In this document: piece by piece, positions 11,196 to 24,200 of the stretch | How the letters are laid out: each line of letters opens with the position of its first letter | How positions within the stretch are numbered: position 1 is the stretch's first letter | NCBI RefSeq assembly: GCF_028502605.1 | Contig: NW_026611594.1 | Coordinates: 947,501 to 1,011,500, forward strand | DNA from: Trichoderma breve | Lineage: Eukaryota > Ascomycota > Sordariomycetes > Hypocreales > Hypocreaceae | DNA length: 64,000 nt | Direction of reading: 5' to 3' | The notes under the pieces: model-generated | Seen by the model: only the letters and a program-made list of their open reading frames with translations | Told to the model about the DNA's origin: nothing | Databases searched by the model: none | Position numbers and translations under genes: made by a program

Positions 11196-14100
11196 TTACA
11201 ATATCAAAACTAACTTTCCGAGATCCTCCTCTTCTGCCTTCAAGCCTAGGATATGTTTTTCTGTACATTGCCAGCATCTTTTGCTCGGGAGCACAACAGT
11301 TAATCTTCCCATACGAATACTTATGCCAGCGGCTGCCAGCCTGCCTATCCAATTGTCCGCCGCTCGCACGACGGAAATTGCTGGATCCAGCGGTGGTATC
11401 AGCAGCTCCTCCCAGTTATCAACTATAATCATGCTGAATGACTTTTGCAGAGCTGCGAGAGATGAATCAAATGACTGTTCATCGGCAGACGCATCTTCAC
11501 GGCAATGACATTCAACACGAGATATTAGACTACTGCTGAGAGTAGATAAAAGGTTTAAGTCGCCGACCCATTTGGAGCTGTCAAAGACTTGAACGAGCGC
11601 CTCATGTAATACCGTGTTGTTATCTATGTAGTGTTGATTTGTGGTCCGATCGAGTAAGCCTTGTTGATATTGAGTAAGACTTAGATGCATTGAAGTTTTG
11701 GGGAAATTGTCCTCGGCCTCTCCCGAAAAGCTGTTGTGGTTCAATAAGTTCCATTCACCAGTGTTCGCCTCTCGAATTCTGGGTTCCGGTGGAGGAACAA
11801 GGAGTGACACGCCTGGCTTCCCAATGTTGCCTGAAACTCGCTTGATCTCGGTATCGATTGGAGCTTCGTATGGGTCAGCCAGTAGTGGAGTTGCCACGAA
11901 GATGGCATCATTGGAAGTGATAGCAAACACTTCTTGGAAATGCCCCACATCTAGTAATCGGCCGCATTCAAACATAGTGATACACGCAAATGCTTCTGGC
12001 CTCGTGAGTGTCAGTCGCAAGGGAGATGAATGCTGTTCTTCTCTTGAAGATATCCATGACGCATCGCTCAACGAGATCTTACTAATAATTTCTGGATCGA
12101 CGGTTGCATCAGGAAGACGTCCATACATCTCGACTGCTGAGGCACAACCACGCAATGATCGTAGGAAGACTGGGTGCAGTGCTCTCATGTGCGTCGCAAA
12201 CCAGTCGGTGAGCTTAACGTAATCGAAATGATACATTCCGAGTACCTCCTTGAGAATATCTGCAGAAAAATAGCGACCAATATCCCTTGAACCGTGGCCA
12301 AGCTGGGCCCTGCGAGGATCAGGGTCTGTGCCGATACGGGTCATTGGTCCAATGCTTACTATTTCTGCAACCTCACTATCACCGATGCAGAAATCTAGTG
12401 TCACGAAGTTGTTGGCAGCATTGCTGGAACTTTCATGCTCTAGTGATTCAATGTAAGTCTTTAAACCATCAAAGCATAGGTAGAAACAAAAAGGAAAATT
12501 ATTTTGAAAGAAGCGATTTGTAAAAAGTCAGATTTGAAACGCATACCTTGAGATAGTTCGACTAACACATCCAAGAAGTTCTCCCCGCTTCCAAACTCCA
12601 TTTGACCGTGTTTCGGGTCTTTCGTTGAGGTGACTAGATGTACGGGTAAACACTCCTCGCCGAGCTCCCGAATTTTATCTATCCTATCTCCCAGCTGAGA
12701 TAAAAAACATTTTGAGTCATGTCCTTTTTGTTCGCGGTGACAATTGATGGCACAGCCTCCCGTTTGCGTACAAGGGCAAGGTTGTAATGATTGTTTCTTC
12801 GTTCTTTTAAATAGAAAGCTGCCTTGAGACGCATCTGGCTGGCTTGATTCTTCAGCCGAGCAGCAGCTGCCATCACACAAGCATGGTGAGGAGCTTTTCT
12901 GGACGGGAATCCACCGTAAATGCTTCCCTAGCTTTGAAAGAGGAAATTGTCGGCGAGTGTAGCCATCCAAATGTTTGGAGCCAAAATGTTCATCGATCGG
13001 CTGGATAGTCGCGTATTCGAATTGGTTCAAATTGTTAAGATATCGTATCACACAATTGTTGTTAGAGAGGCCGAGGCTTTTGGCGTATCTCCTCAAGTAT
13101 TCGATTCTGATCTCAGGGTCCTCTACCAGAGAAAAAGTGACAGGGATATAGGAAAGTCCAAAGAATGGCGGTGGATGATCACTCCTGTTGCAGAGGAACT
13201 CACCATAACGACGGCCGTATCCCATCAATTTTCTCGCTGTCGCTCTCTCAATCTCGCCACCAGATGAGAGATCCTCAGCTGCAGTCAGAATTTGCCCCAG
13301 CCATGAAGTTTTGCTCGTGATCTTTTGCATGCGCTGTAAATTTGACGGATCTGGGGTTGATCTCTCAGGCCACCGAAGCGCTTTTACTAGTGTCATTAGT
13401 AGATCGAGTGCTTCATCAACTGACTTGGTGAATTTAGACCATGTGCAAATGACACATCCAAGCAGGACAAAGCGAAATTGATCCATGGAGATTCGATCAG
13501 AGGCCACCCCAAGTGTTTGATTGACAATGACCGGATCTCCGTAGTAACGCAAGTAAGACAGAGGCAGGGACCATGAAATACTGCCAGCAGTATCATCTGT
13601 ATGCTCAAGGTCGATGGTTATTATCCCAGATGTTGGGAAAAGCCCATCCTTCTGAGATATGACATCTGGACCATGATCCAAGATGCATAAATCCGGATAC
13701 AGATGCCAAGATCTCATTGCTAAGAGTATCGCACCGTTTCTCACTTTCTGTGGAACACCCATGATCAATGAGTCCATCGAAGACATGGCATCTTTCCAGG
13801 CAAGCGTAACACTCTGATAAGGCTCGAAATCTCTATTCACAGCCAAGCCGGTTTTGTCAGTGTAATGCAATACGGTATTTCTTTGATCCCTCGTTTTATT
13901 GTTTGCTGTTTGGATCCAGGATCTGGCGCTGTTGTCCCACGCTGCAAGTTCAGATCGGGAGAATTCTTGTTTGCAAGCAAGTAATGTTGCCATGTCAACT
14001 GATCCAGCCTGGTCCAGAGTATTTCCTATTTCAGCCTTCCTCCGCTCAATAAGTTCACACCAGAGGGAAACAGATTCTGGTGCTTTAAATGCTTCTGCCA

Positions 14101-14512
14101 TCATACAGGCGAGTAGGTGAACTGCAATTGCATTTGTGCCAGAAGTCGCGGCGGCCCATAGTCCACCCGAGTCGGTACCGCAATATCTAGCGAATATGCC
14201 ATGGCGCTCTCTGTCTTGGGGGGATATTTTTGCCTTCTGGCAGATTTCGCTGACCCGCTTCCCATAAGCTGCAAGCAAATGCCCGGCCGAGGGAGGTATT
14301 CCGTCAAACAGAGCCCCGAGCTTCCTTGCCGTCCTATGAAGAGCACCATTCTCGGCATTCTCCCGTCGTGCTTCACTAAGACTATCATTCACTCCACTGT
14401 ATTCCTTGGGTGCCTCCACCTTGATGAGTGTGAAGTCAAAGTTAAGCTTAGCGGCCGCTAAAGTAAGCTCATTTGTGATGCCTGCTAGTTTCGCGATGAT
14501 GGATGTTTCCAT
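11196..14512 (-). CDS. Large unrecognised protein (1069 aa) with a Cys-rich insert
   Basis: Two exons, 12547-14512 and 11196-12439, are joined by a 107-nt intron (GTATGC/CTAG, phase consistent) to give 1069 residues starting METSIIAKLAGITNELTL. I do not recognise a named domain. Notable stretches are HGIFARYCGTDSGGLWAA around residue 100, which looks like a conserved fungal motif, and a Cys-rich segment at about residues 540-604. That segment includes CLCDGSCC, CPC and CAINCHREQKGHDSKC and could bind zinc. There is no signal peptide and no clear transmembrane helix, so it is probably cytosolic. It is transcribed head-to-head with the membrane protein at 15023 from a 510-nt shared promoter, which hints at joint expression. 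The coding call is strong because of its length and clean splicing; the function is unknown. Confidence 0.8.
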
Positions 14513-15022
14513 CGCGGCGTAGTTGAAAACACCAATACAACAACAATAGATGAGATAGAAAGAGTCAAGTTGCGCAAATAGAGGCAGAGGCGCATGTATG
14601 TGTACATGTATCTTCGAGCCAGCTCTATCCTCTACCTATATACCTATATATGGATTGGGCTGATTTAGGCAGCGACATCCCAAGGCGTCCAAAGGCGTCC
14701 AAAGCTGTCCGCGTCCAAAGGCGTCTCAAGGCTGTGCTTGTCACGTGGCTTCCGTGCTTCAATAAAAGGCCTGAGCCTCGCGGAGAAGAAGCGACTGCAC
14801 TTAAATAAACGACAATCACGACACAATACAGACGTGAAATTCACCCCACTAGAATATCCTGAGCCGCTTGAGTCTGGTTGTAGGTAGTTCCCTCTTGTTA
14901 TGCCCCCCCTCCCTGCCCCCCGGTTCTCCTTCCGAGACAGGTCGCCACGATGATACTAATCAACATGCTATCCAGACATCAGCTGCTACTCTCAAGTGCC
15001 AGGGCTTTTATCTGTACAAGCT
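14513..15022. promoter_or_regulatory. Shared bidirectional promoter with 10-bp direct repeats
   Basis: This 510-nt gap separates two divergent start codons. At 14681-14710 a 10-bp unit (AAAGGCGTCC) is repeated three times in perfect register, followed by further GCGTCC and AAGGCGTC copies to 14730. An E-box-like CACGTG lies at 14742-14747. A purine-rich CTTAAATAAAC stretch near 14800 could serve the plus-strand gene. These look like tandem binding sites for one factor; that reading is inference. Confidence 0.5.
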
Positions 15023-16297
15023 ATGGCTTGGTATGAGACTATCTTCCAAATATGGAGTGTTTTCCTCCTGGGGCTGGTGCAATGGCTGGGCCGGCATGCG
15101 ATATCGCCACATCTCGAGGACTTGGCCTTCTCACGCTTCTACCATCTCCCTCGTATCGTTCCTGGTCTAAAACTCCCCCGAGTTCCGTTGAATTCTTGGA
15201 GAAGTCAGAAGCAGCTTCCTAAATTAGAAGCTCATCTTGCGTTTCTATGCTCCTGTACTTCTCACAGTCCACAGAGCTTCGTACACATGGTCTCGCCAAC
15301 GATGAACTCCATAGAGCACCGAATTCTATACTCAATCAATTTTTTGGATATTAAGTACGACTTTGAGAGGCAGGGTCTCTCAATTAATTACAACAGCAGC
15401 AGCCATATTGATAGATACCCTTCTCGTGGTTGGCAATTCTATGTTGCCAAACTGCGGCAAGGGTTTCAGTATGTCTTTACGGCCGATGCTCTGAATTTTT
15501 TATCCTTTCTTCTCGCACTCGGTCTTTTTCTTCTATCTCTTTTACGACAAGATCGTTATGCCGCTTATTCATTAATATTTACTTCATGTATTTCGGCAAG
15601 AGACAGCAATTCTTGGCGGACAAGAATGAAGAAATGGAAGCAAATAAGTCGACAGAAGCACCATGTAATTTTCAAAACCAAGGAAAACGTTTTCTATATG
15701 GCCCTTTGCGACAAGATGGCTCTCAATGCTCTCATCCACGGAAAGTTCCTGAATCTGAACCAACTGTTGGATGGGAAGGTTGATTCTACAAGTCCTGACA
15801 GACTCTTGTCAATTTATGTGTCTGTATTTTCTGTTGTGGTCTCAACGACCGCTATGCAGATTGCTATTGTTTCTGCATATGTTATTCTTACTGTCATATT
15901 CTTGTTAGTGCCGCCTCAAACGATTCGGTCTAGCAAGATCATCACATCTCCTCGTTATCATTTGCTCGCAAAGAGGGCAAGCCTCCCTAATCCTGGAGCG
16001 AGACTAATGGCTGAAAAGAACCCATCATTAGCTAAAACTGTTTGGTCTTTACTGAGGATGACGGAATCAGATGCATGGGTACGTGCTATCCAGGCCATTC
16101 CTGAGACACCGGGTTGGAATGAATGGTTCGAGGAAGCTTGCGGGCATCTAGCCGGTAGCGGTTGGCCTGCAGAAGCTGAAAAGAGAAGATTAGTTGACGG
16201 TGATAGTGGTGCCTACGATGAAGAGAATGAAGCGATCAGTGATCAAATAGACATAAGAAGTGTGAGTATAGAACCTGTCCCTGTATCGGAATGGTAA
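15023..16297 (+). CDS. Unrecognised membrane protein, head-to-head partner
   Basis: A 424-residue intronless protein starting MAWYETIFQIWSVFLLGLVQ; the frame opens further upstream only from a GTG. Hydrophobic segments are seen at the N-terminus, in the middle (ALNFLSFLLALGLFLLSLL) and later (SVFSVVVSTTAMQIAIVSAY continuing into VILTVIFLLVP), so two to four membrane passes. Between them lies a basic loop with KKWKQISRQKHH. The C-terminal 100 residues are soluble and acidic. No transporter or enzyme family is recognised. It is paired divergently with the 1069-residue gene across a repeat-bearing promoter, which suggests that a soluble and a membrane component are expressed together. Confidence is good that the gene is real; there is no functional call. 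Confidence 0.7.
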   Translation: MAWYETIFQIWSVFLLGLVQWLGRHAISPHLEDLAFSRFYHLPRIVPGLKLPRVPLNSWRSQKQLPKLEAHLAFLCSCTSHSPQSFVHMVSPTMNSIEHRILYSINFLDIKYDFERQGLSINYNSSSHIDRYPSRGWQFYVAKLRQGFQYVFTADALNFLSFLLALGLFLLSLLRQDRYAAYSLIFTSCISARDSNSWRTRMKKWKQISRQKHHVIFKTKENVFYMALCDKMALNALIHGKFLNLNQLLDGKVDSTSPDRLLSIYVSVFSVVVSTTAMQIAIVSAYVILTVIFLLVPPQTIRSSKIITSPRYHLLAKRASLPNPGARLMAEKNPSLAKTVWSLLRMTESDAWVRAIQAIPETPGWNEWFEEACGHLAGSGWPAEAEKRRLVDGDSGAYDEENEAISDQIDIRSVSIEPVPVSEW

Positions 16298-16553
16298 ATG
16301 TATTGGAGCAATAGGATGGAAAATGTCTCGAATCCATTTAATATAGATTGATACTCCTCCTGAAGATGAATTCTATTCATAGTTGATATAATCGATATTT
16401 ATTTAAATAATGAGGCGGTCAACATGCAAAAAGAAAATATGCCAGTACCTCGTGCTCAAAGTTACGATAACTCTTCTCCTTCAGCATAACTTCTTAATAC
16501 AGTTGACTCGGTTTTAAACATCTAGTACAGATATATGTCCTGAAAGTAGCATT

Positions 16554-17640
16554 TTATGGCATGTTGCTAACTTTTCGCACCACAGTTCTATCTCTGTAAT
16601 CTTTCAGCACCGATTTTGCTTCTCCTGTGTAACCCGTCTTTATCATCCATTCTCGGACGGACTTGACTCTAGTAGGCAATATCTCGTCAAGCAGATCGTA
16701 GTCTCTCTTGCTCAGCTCATCCTTCCAACAGTTCCAGAACCCGCCGTAGCTTTGCCTGTAGGTGAGCAAAGTGGGATCGTTGGGATCGGCTGAATGGCCA
16801 ACCTTTCTCTCTGGATCTGGCACAGTTCCCCGGATAAAGTATTCATCTAGGGTGAAGTCTTTGTATACCGCTTTCTTGCCTGTCAGCTCAGTGAAAGTGG
16901 CTGCAAGATCACTCCAGTTGACGTCTTCTGTGCCAATGTGCAGATTGATACCATTGCTGCGAGCCGGCGTGTCGAAAGCCCATCGTACATATTTTCCATA
17001 GTCCTCAAGATGCATCAGAGGGAATTTCGCTGACCCAAGAGGAGCAGCGAAAACAAGCGTAGTCGGGTCGCTGGGGTCAGGAGTTGGTCGAAGAAGCTCC
17101 GTCAAAGACTCCACGTATGTACAAGCTGTTAAAACCGACCAAGCCATCGGGGTTGTTGGTTGCGCGGAGATGTAATCAGCCACTTTTCCCTTTGCATCGA
17201 GAAAAGATCGGTATTTAGATTGGAAATTGCCAAGCTTGGATGAATACTCAACGCTTGAGTACACGAAGTGCTCCAAGCCGAATTCTCGAGACAGTTCATA
17301 GAGACGGATGCCCCAGTATACCTCAGCCTTTTCCCCGATGGCAAGTCCATTTGTGTTGACAAAGATTCCGTTAACGCCATTGAGAGCCTGACGAAGAGTT
17401 GGTTCATCGTAGGCGTTTCCTTCATGGATTGTTACTCCTGGGATAGCTGCCAAATCCTGGGCGTCTTTTGATGAAGCATTTCGTGTGACTATGCGCAAGT
17501 TAAACTTTCTATTAGAGGCTAAGGCTTTGCTTTCTGTTAGTGGCAGTACAGAACTTTGTTAAGAGAAGACCACAGACCTTTAACAACTGGTACGCCTTGG
17601 GCGCCTGTTCCGCCGATAATCAATATGGTTTTCTTCATCT
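16554..17640 (-). CDS. NmrA-like NAD(P)-binding protein
   Basis: The first exon encodes MKKTILIIGGTGAQGVPVV, a Rossmann dinucleotide-binding start (GGTGAQG). The main exon (16554-about 17524) encodes KFNLRIVTRNASSKDAQDLA, then IFVNTNG, FGLEHFVYSSVEY, MAWSVL and a C-terminal part ending YRDRTVVRKVSNMP. This is the NmrA/HSCARG branch of atypical extended SDRs, which act as NADPH/NADP-sensing regulators or quinone-type reductases; the total is about 340 residues. The first intron is not cleanly resolved. The obvious donor (AAG|GTCTGTG, 17571-17577) and acceptors near 17525 do not give matching phase, so the junction may use a weaker site or hold an error. The typical sequence VVKALAS is recoverable across the gap. 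The family call is firm. Confidence 0.8.
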
Positions 17641-18204
17641 CAAGATTGTATAGCAAAGATATCGAATTATGTTGGTGCCTGTTTTGTGTTGTTTGGCATC
17701 AATGAAGTAGAGACATCGTATATATAGTAAAATAAACATGTTCAGCCAAGTAAAGTAGTTCTTGTGATTACTTGAGCAGCACAACAAATAAAACAAGATC
17801 GGACGTCATCAGTTTCGATTCTATCCGCTAGAGCTAAAATTTTAAATTTTAGTGCCAGACCACATCGAAGTCCGGATAGAAGCCTGAGTTCGGATAGAAT
17901 CCCACGTTTTTCAGAGGGATTATAAATCTTCAGACTAAGAAACGAGTGGCTCTCTATAAAACGCCACGGATACTCATGGAGTCTTCCATAGTCTCATAGC
18001 TTAACCCGTTACATGAACCGTGAATCTCATAATGACGGCGTGACTCTTTTAACATTAATAATGAACGTTATTTGGGATAGCAATGAATACATAGTCGTAA
18101 GACAGTTTATTTTCTATACCTAAAAAATTAATTAATAAGTCTACTAATTTTATATAAAACTGTGAAACACATCTCATAATTATAAATTGTACTTACCTAG
18201 ATTC
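17641..18204. other. AT-rich intergenic region with an 85-bp inverted-repeat element
   Basis: Between the NmrA-like start and the receptor stop. It contains perfect 11-bp inverted arms GATTCTATCCG (17817-17827) and CGGATAGAATC (17891-17901), listed separately. From 18050 to 18200 the sequence is strongly AT-rich. A GTAAGT immediately after the receptor stop (near 18192-18197, minus strand) could be the donor of a 3' UTR intron. Confidence 0.45.
17817..17901. repeat. Short element with perfect 11-bp terminal inverted repeats
   Basis: The arms GATTCTATCCG and CGGATAGAATC bound 85 bp. Inside, near the left arm, is a near-palindrome, CTAAAATTTTAAATTTTAG. A partial extra copy of the right arm (CGGATAGAA) lies near 17873-17881. 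The size and symmetry resemble a tiny MITE or a cruciform-prone regulatory site. No target duplication is obvious. Confidence 0.4.
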
Positions 18205-21200
18205 TTAGCTGATAGCCTTGTATATGAATGGATGATCCGAGTCCCCGGAGAAGTTAACATTAATGGTACATAGCGTGGATTCGAAGACGGTTACAACGGG
18301 GTAGAGTTTCCAGTGGATAATAGGCGTCTCAACCTTCGCTTTATTGAGTCAACTGTCAGCCTCAACTTCTGCCTTTCACTCACGTCAGACAAATGAACTC
18401 ACCAACAATCTCTCCATTTCGAGTGAAGAAGATCATTTTCTCGTTCCAGTCGATGCCACACCCTATCTTGACACTCTGTGTGAACGGCCCTATCTTCTGC
18501 GACGCCGGTTGCTGCGTCTGATCCCCGATTGCGGATATGAAAATGCGACCGTCATCGCTCTGGAATCCGATCGAGGGGTGAAATTTGGTCCCGGGCAGAG
18601 AGCTGCCAAAGTCAACAAACTCTCCGCAAAGGCCAATAGCGAAATTGACAGGACCCTCCTGCGACTCGGGGGCTGATGCCTCTGCTTCAAAGTACGCGTG
18701 GCGCTCACCACGGATCGGAAACGGGTGGTTGGCTCGAAAGGTCCGTGTTATGTTATCTGTTTAACTATTAGTTGATGCCTTCTGGTGAAGAATAAGCGTA
18801 TGAGGGGGTGAGGATGCGCGGCGGGTTTACCAGTTTTCTTGCTCGTGACGGAGAGCGTAGTAACATCCCAGCGGTCGGTATCAATATTTTCAGCCGCCAG
18901 CGGCAGAGATGCAAGTAGAGTAGACGGCAATAGAGTTTCGCCCTTAGGTTTTTCGGAAACTAGCAATTCTTCACGGCGTGAGTATGCCTCCGCCATGTGG
19001 TATCGAAAATGGCCGAGAGTCCACATATCATCATCTGTAATTTGCGAGGCACTCTCGAGGAAATCTCTGGCGCTAAGTATCCTGTCTATGAAGTTGATCT
19101 CAAAACAGGATCGGAGAGCAGTGAAGGCTTGTTTGGGATTCCAAGTCGCCATATCGATCTCGTCCAGGAGCAAACGAGCCCTTCTCTGGTTGACCTCGCC
19201 ACTATCGTTGTCTGAAGAAGAACCCACGCAATCTGACAGTGCTTCCAAAAGCTCGTCTGTTGTCCAGATACGCTCTCCGCTTTCTGACTTTTGCGCCAGA
19301 CACCATTCCATCATTTCCACGTCCCTAGCAGCTATTAAACCCGTCTGCCCTTTGCTGTTCTTTTCATTCACTTTAGCCCCGTTGGATATCAACAAAGAGC
19401 ATATTGGGCGGTCTGATGATTTGATTGCGGTCCAGAGAGGCGTATGACCCTCGTTGTCTATCGTTGCTATGGCTGCTTCGTGATCGAGTAATATAGACAT
19501 TATCTTGTAGGCACTTCCCCGCCAAGAAGCAGCAGCAGTGTGAAGCGCCGTCCTGCCCGCATAGTCCTTAGCATTAATGTCTATAGAGCCAAGTTTCAGG
19601 CATCGCCGCAGAACGTCGGTATCGTTGCAGTCTACGGCAATGTGAAGTAGTGTCCTTCCCCTTTTGTCCAGGCGGTTGACGTTTTTGTCCCGTTCCAGGA
19701 GCAGCTCGATGACATCTAAGCGTTCCCAGAAAACACATTGCATCAGAGGAGTCCACCCGTCTCTATCTGTTGTATTGAGATTGGACCCCGCGTCTGCTAA
19801 CAGTAGAGTAATGTTGTAATTGTCAGAGCCCTGGTGGATAGGAAGCTTCCCAGCCTTGGATTGGATATTAGGGTTGGCTTTTGCCTGCAGCAAAAGCTCA
19901 ACGACTGTTTCCAATCCATTATAAGCCGCCCGGTGTAGTGGTGTATTTCCTGATGCATCCTGCACGTCTAGCATGGATTCGTTCTCGAAGAGTTCGATCA
20001 GCCGCGTTGTAAAAGCCAAATTACGGGTGTTTAGGATAAGATGTAGAGCAGTATTGCCGTCCTCGTCCTGCGAGTCAATATCCGCTCCCTTTTCAAGCAG
20101 TGCCTCAAATATTTCTGTATTTTCAAGGTTTACAGCCTCAAGCAGCGGGGTTCTGCTTGATACGCCTCTTGACGTTAGGTCTGCATCTAGCTTCAAAAGA
20201 GCTTTGACGATATCTAGCTGTTGTTCCGTCACTGCAATTAAAAGAGCTGTCCTCGAGTCGCTTGTCTTGGCGTTCACATCTAGCAGTGTCATATCTTCCA
20301 GGTCAAGCTGGGCGCCGGCGTTGCCACGATCTGGAGTATCGTTCGTGCTATCAGCTAGCAAAGTCTCTCCTAGAATGATTCTTACGGTATTGAAGCTTTC
20401 GGCCTCAGAAGCTTGTATCAGAGGTGGTATTTTCTTGTACGGCTGTTTGTGTAACTTAGGGCCAGATTCCCAAAGCTCTCTGACGATTTTTGGGTTCTCG
20501 AGGTCAATGGCATAGTGGAGGGAGGTTTTATCGTTCTCATCCACAGCATCCAAGTCAGCCCCCGCCCGGAGAAGCAGCTTGATCGTGGTAATGCTATTCG
20601 CTCGAACGGCGAGGTGCAAGGGCGTAGCCTCGTTGTAGTCTTTGGCATTTAAGTCGGCACTGGCGTCTATTAGTAGCCGCACAATATTTGGAAACTTAAC
20701 CGCCAGGTGTAGAGCCGTCTCCTTCAATATGGTCCGCGCATAGACGTCTCCGCCGCCGCGCAGTAAGTCCTCAAAGATTTCGTGGAGACCAGATTCAGCT
20801 GCAATGTGCAATGGAGTCCATCTATCGGAGTCCGAAACATTCGGGTCCGCGCCGCTCTCAAGGAGCAGTCGAATGACATCCCGATGCTTGCCTGAGACAG
20901 CAAGATCAAGAGGAGTGCGGTTCTCGGCATTCTTGACATTTGGGTCAAACCTTGGTAAGAGAGCTCTCACAATCTCGGTATATCCTTTGGAGGCGGCAAT
21001 GTTCAGGAGATTTTCTCCAGGAGTAGAGGTCTGGATGGGTATGCTTGGATGAGAGGAGTCCATGTAGTTAAGGAGGTATCGCACAACAATGAGTTGCCCA
21101 GATGTGACGGCCCGATAGAGCAGCTCGTTGCATTCTTTCACCGCTATTATTGTGTACGGGCCTTTGCCAACCTCTTCTTCATTTTGGTTGTTTGTGTCGT

Positions 21201-24200
21201 CACCAACTGGTCCCAGGCCCTCCGGTACGAGATCACCGAGGTGGGACAGATGATGCTCCAACAAAATCCTGAGCACATCCAGGTGTCCTGCAGATGCGGA
21301 TAACTGAATAGCTGTATTACCGGACGAGTCTTCAAGCCTAACATCCACGCCTTTGCTAAGCAAGAGCTCCACAATTGCTGTATACCCAAACTTGGCTGCA
21401 ATGTGCAATGGCGTGTTTTTCGCGGTTTGATCCACATGAACCAGATTGAGCAAAGATGCGTTATCCAGGCTGTTAACCATGGCTTTCACAACCTCTACAT
21501 ATCCAAGTCTACACGCCAAATTGAGAGCCGTTTGGCCTTCTTTGTCACCTATCATAGCACTGGCCTTATTCTCAAGAAGGACCCTTGTGATATTAATGTC
21601 CTTTGAGACAGCATATTGTAACGCAGTTTTACCTTGAGAATCAGCCAGGGTGACGTCTGCTTTCTTCAGACACAGCTCACGGACGAGTCTGACGTGGTCG
21701 AATTGTACGGCCAGGATAAGAGCTGTATTTTGTTCGTTGTCCCTGGCATTGATATCGAAGCCAGGGAGGTTCGAGATGTTTTGCAGCATCTCCACCACGC
21801 CCCCGATAGCTACAGCATGTATGGCAGATCGGCCGTCAGTGTCAGTCTCGGAAACATCAATGTTTTCGCTGAGCAAGAGCTTGACTGCATCTAAGCTCTC
21901 TGTGGAGGCGGCTTTTCTAAGCGCTAAAGAGCCGAGATAATCTTCATCTTTGAGTTTGGCTCCATGTGTCATTAGAGACCTCATGACCTGAACATTGTTG
22001 GTGCAAGCAGCCTCAATGAATGCAGAGGAGACGGGAACATTCATTTCCAACACCATTGCCGTAATGTCTGAATGGTTATTTCTGACTGATAGTGCAAGAG
22101 CTGATGACAGAGTCTTTGGACTGCTCTTCAGAACGTCCTTGTCGGAAGTCAGAATCCTCTTGGCTACAGCAGTAAGACCAAGTTCACAGACAATTTCAAG
22201 GGGAGTGATTTCCTCATTCGCCACTTCCTCCTCCGCTTCCTGGTTATAGATGTCTGTTGATTGGGATTTTAACGAGAACAACTGGCACCATTTGAGACGC
22301 AAATCTTCGTTGTCAAAGAATTCTATAATAACGTCTTCTAGCTTTGTACTGTCGTCCTCTTCTTGTTCTCCAGCTGAGGGATTATCTCTGGCTTGATCGT
22401 AATGGCGGTGGTAATGAATCGGCCAATATCTGACCGCATAGCTCAGAAATTCCAGTTCAGATTGGTCGGCCTGGAATTTGTTGGATCGCCAATCTAGCCG
22501 AGCCCTACACATCTCCCAGTTCTCTGATATTGCGCGAGATATGTACTTAATGCAGAGTATAGCAAGCTTGGCATGATTAAGCAACCTAAAGCCCTTGAGA
22601 GAGTCATCTCCTTCGTGGAAATGGCTCGGCAGTTTCTCTGCGAGAAACTTCTTCGTTGCAGCGCTGTAGATGTGGGCAACTTGGCTGTCAGCACGTATCA
22701 GCACATCCAAGTATCGGTCAAGATCATGCTCCATCGATCTGGAAATGTGTCGGTCAAGATCCGCCAACGGGTTGTCGCCGACGCCCATGCTCAAGGCAGC
22801 GGCAACTGCAAGTTCTTGAATCCGCAGGGGTCGAGCTGAATGCATGACCCAAGACACAACGCTGATAGACCAGTTCAGAACGTGCAAATCTCCCTGCAGC
22901 AGGGCTTCTATGCGGTCGCGAGATATGTCATCCTCGGATTTGGGGCAAGTTTCCACTGCGACTGCTATCGCATCCGGGCTAGATAGGGTGAAGTTGCTAG
23001 ATAATTGTTTTAAGCATCGCTCAGTATGCGAATACGAGTCTTCCCAGATGCTCGCGGTCTCCAGAATGTCTTTTTCGCAAGGTGTAAGTGCAGGCTTTTT
23101 CCGGAGAAGAATGTCGAGCTTCGCTTTTATAAACCGCTTCCCCGAGTCTTCCGCCCCTGAAGCCAAATCTATTATCTCGTCCGGCTCGTGAGAAAGGCCC
23201 GAATTATTTCCTCTGCCCGTCGTGAGCATGGTGTATTGGAAATTGCTGGTAGCAAGGATCTTATCGAGCTTCGTGAAGACGGATCGTGATTCAGGGCTCC
23301 AATGTTTAAAGTTGTTAATGGATACGATGATTCTCCACCCGCCAGAATGCCGGATAAGTCTTTGGAAAATGTCCCACAGAATCTCATCTGTCCATGTTCC
23401 TATTTTTTTCTGCTGCATATACAAAAGCCGGATGTTCTGGAACAAGGAAGGTCGTTGAGACAGTATTTGGTGGATGACGCTTCTCAGTATTTGATTCGAT
23501 GTCCGGCTGGAAGCTTCAAACGATTCCAGGAAAAAATCAATCGTAATTGCTCTCGAATATTGCTGTTTAAGCCCTTGAATAAGAAGCTTCAGCAGAGTGG
23601 TCTTCCCATAGCCCGGTGGACCAGTGATATTGACAGCTCCTTGTCCGAAAGTCTTGAGAAGCTGCAGCTTTGAAAGGTGTTGCTCGTACAACTGAAGCTC
23701 GACATCCGGTTCCAGGAGCTGGATGGCCGAATTTTCGTGGAAGATCCAGCTCGAGGGAGCCAGTTGCTGAAGAAAATCAATAAATTGAGATTCGAATATA
23801 GACTCGGGAATGTTGTCGTCGTCTCCAACACCTATGAAATCTCATTAGCTAATTCAGATTTCGACATAATGCACAGGGTGGCAAATTACTCTTTAGGTTC
23901 AACAACTTTGGAGTAGATAAATAACTTCTCAAGTCATATTCACTTATTTTGCCAGATTTGTTCAATTGAGATTGAACTTCATCGGCATAGAGGAGAAATG
24001 AGTTGATATCTGATTCAGAAGACCCGTCCACGAGATCGTGCTGCACAGCAGTAGCACTGTATGGCAAGTTTCTAACTTCATATCTTGACGCAAAACAATG
24101 AAAAATGAAAGAAGATCTCTGAATGGAGGTGGCCAGGTCCGTAAGAACTTGATTTTTTCGTCCGCGAATCATGACTTCGGCGGCATCTAAGCTCTTACCA

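Noticed and set aside
18344..18676. Plus-strand open frame opposite the receptor 3' end
   Set aside because: The minus strand at this place encodes a clear SPRY domain with good splice sites, so the plus-strand frame is a shadow.
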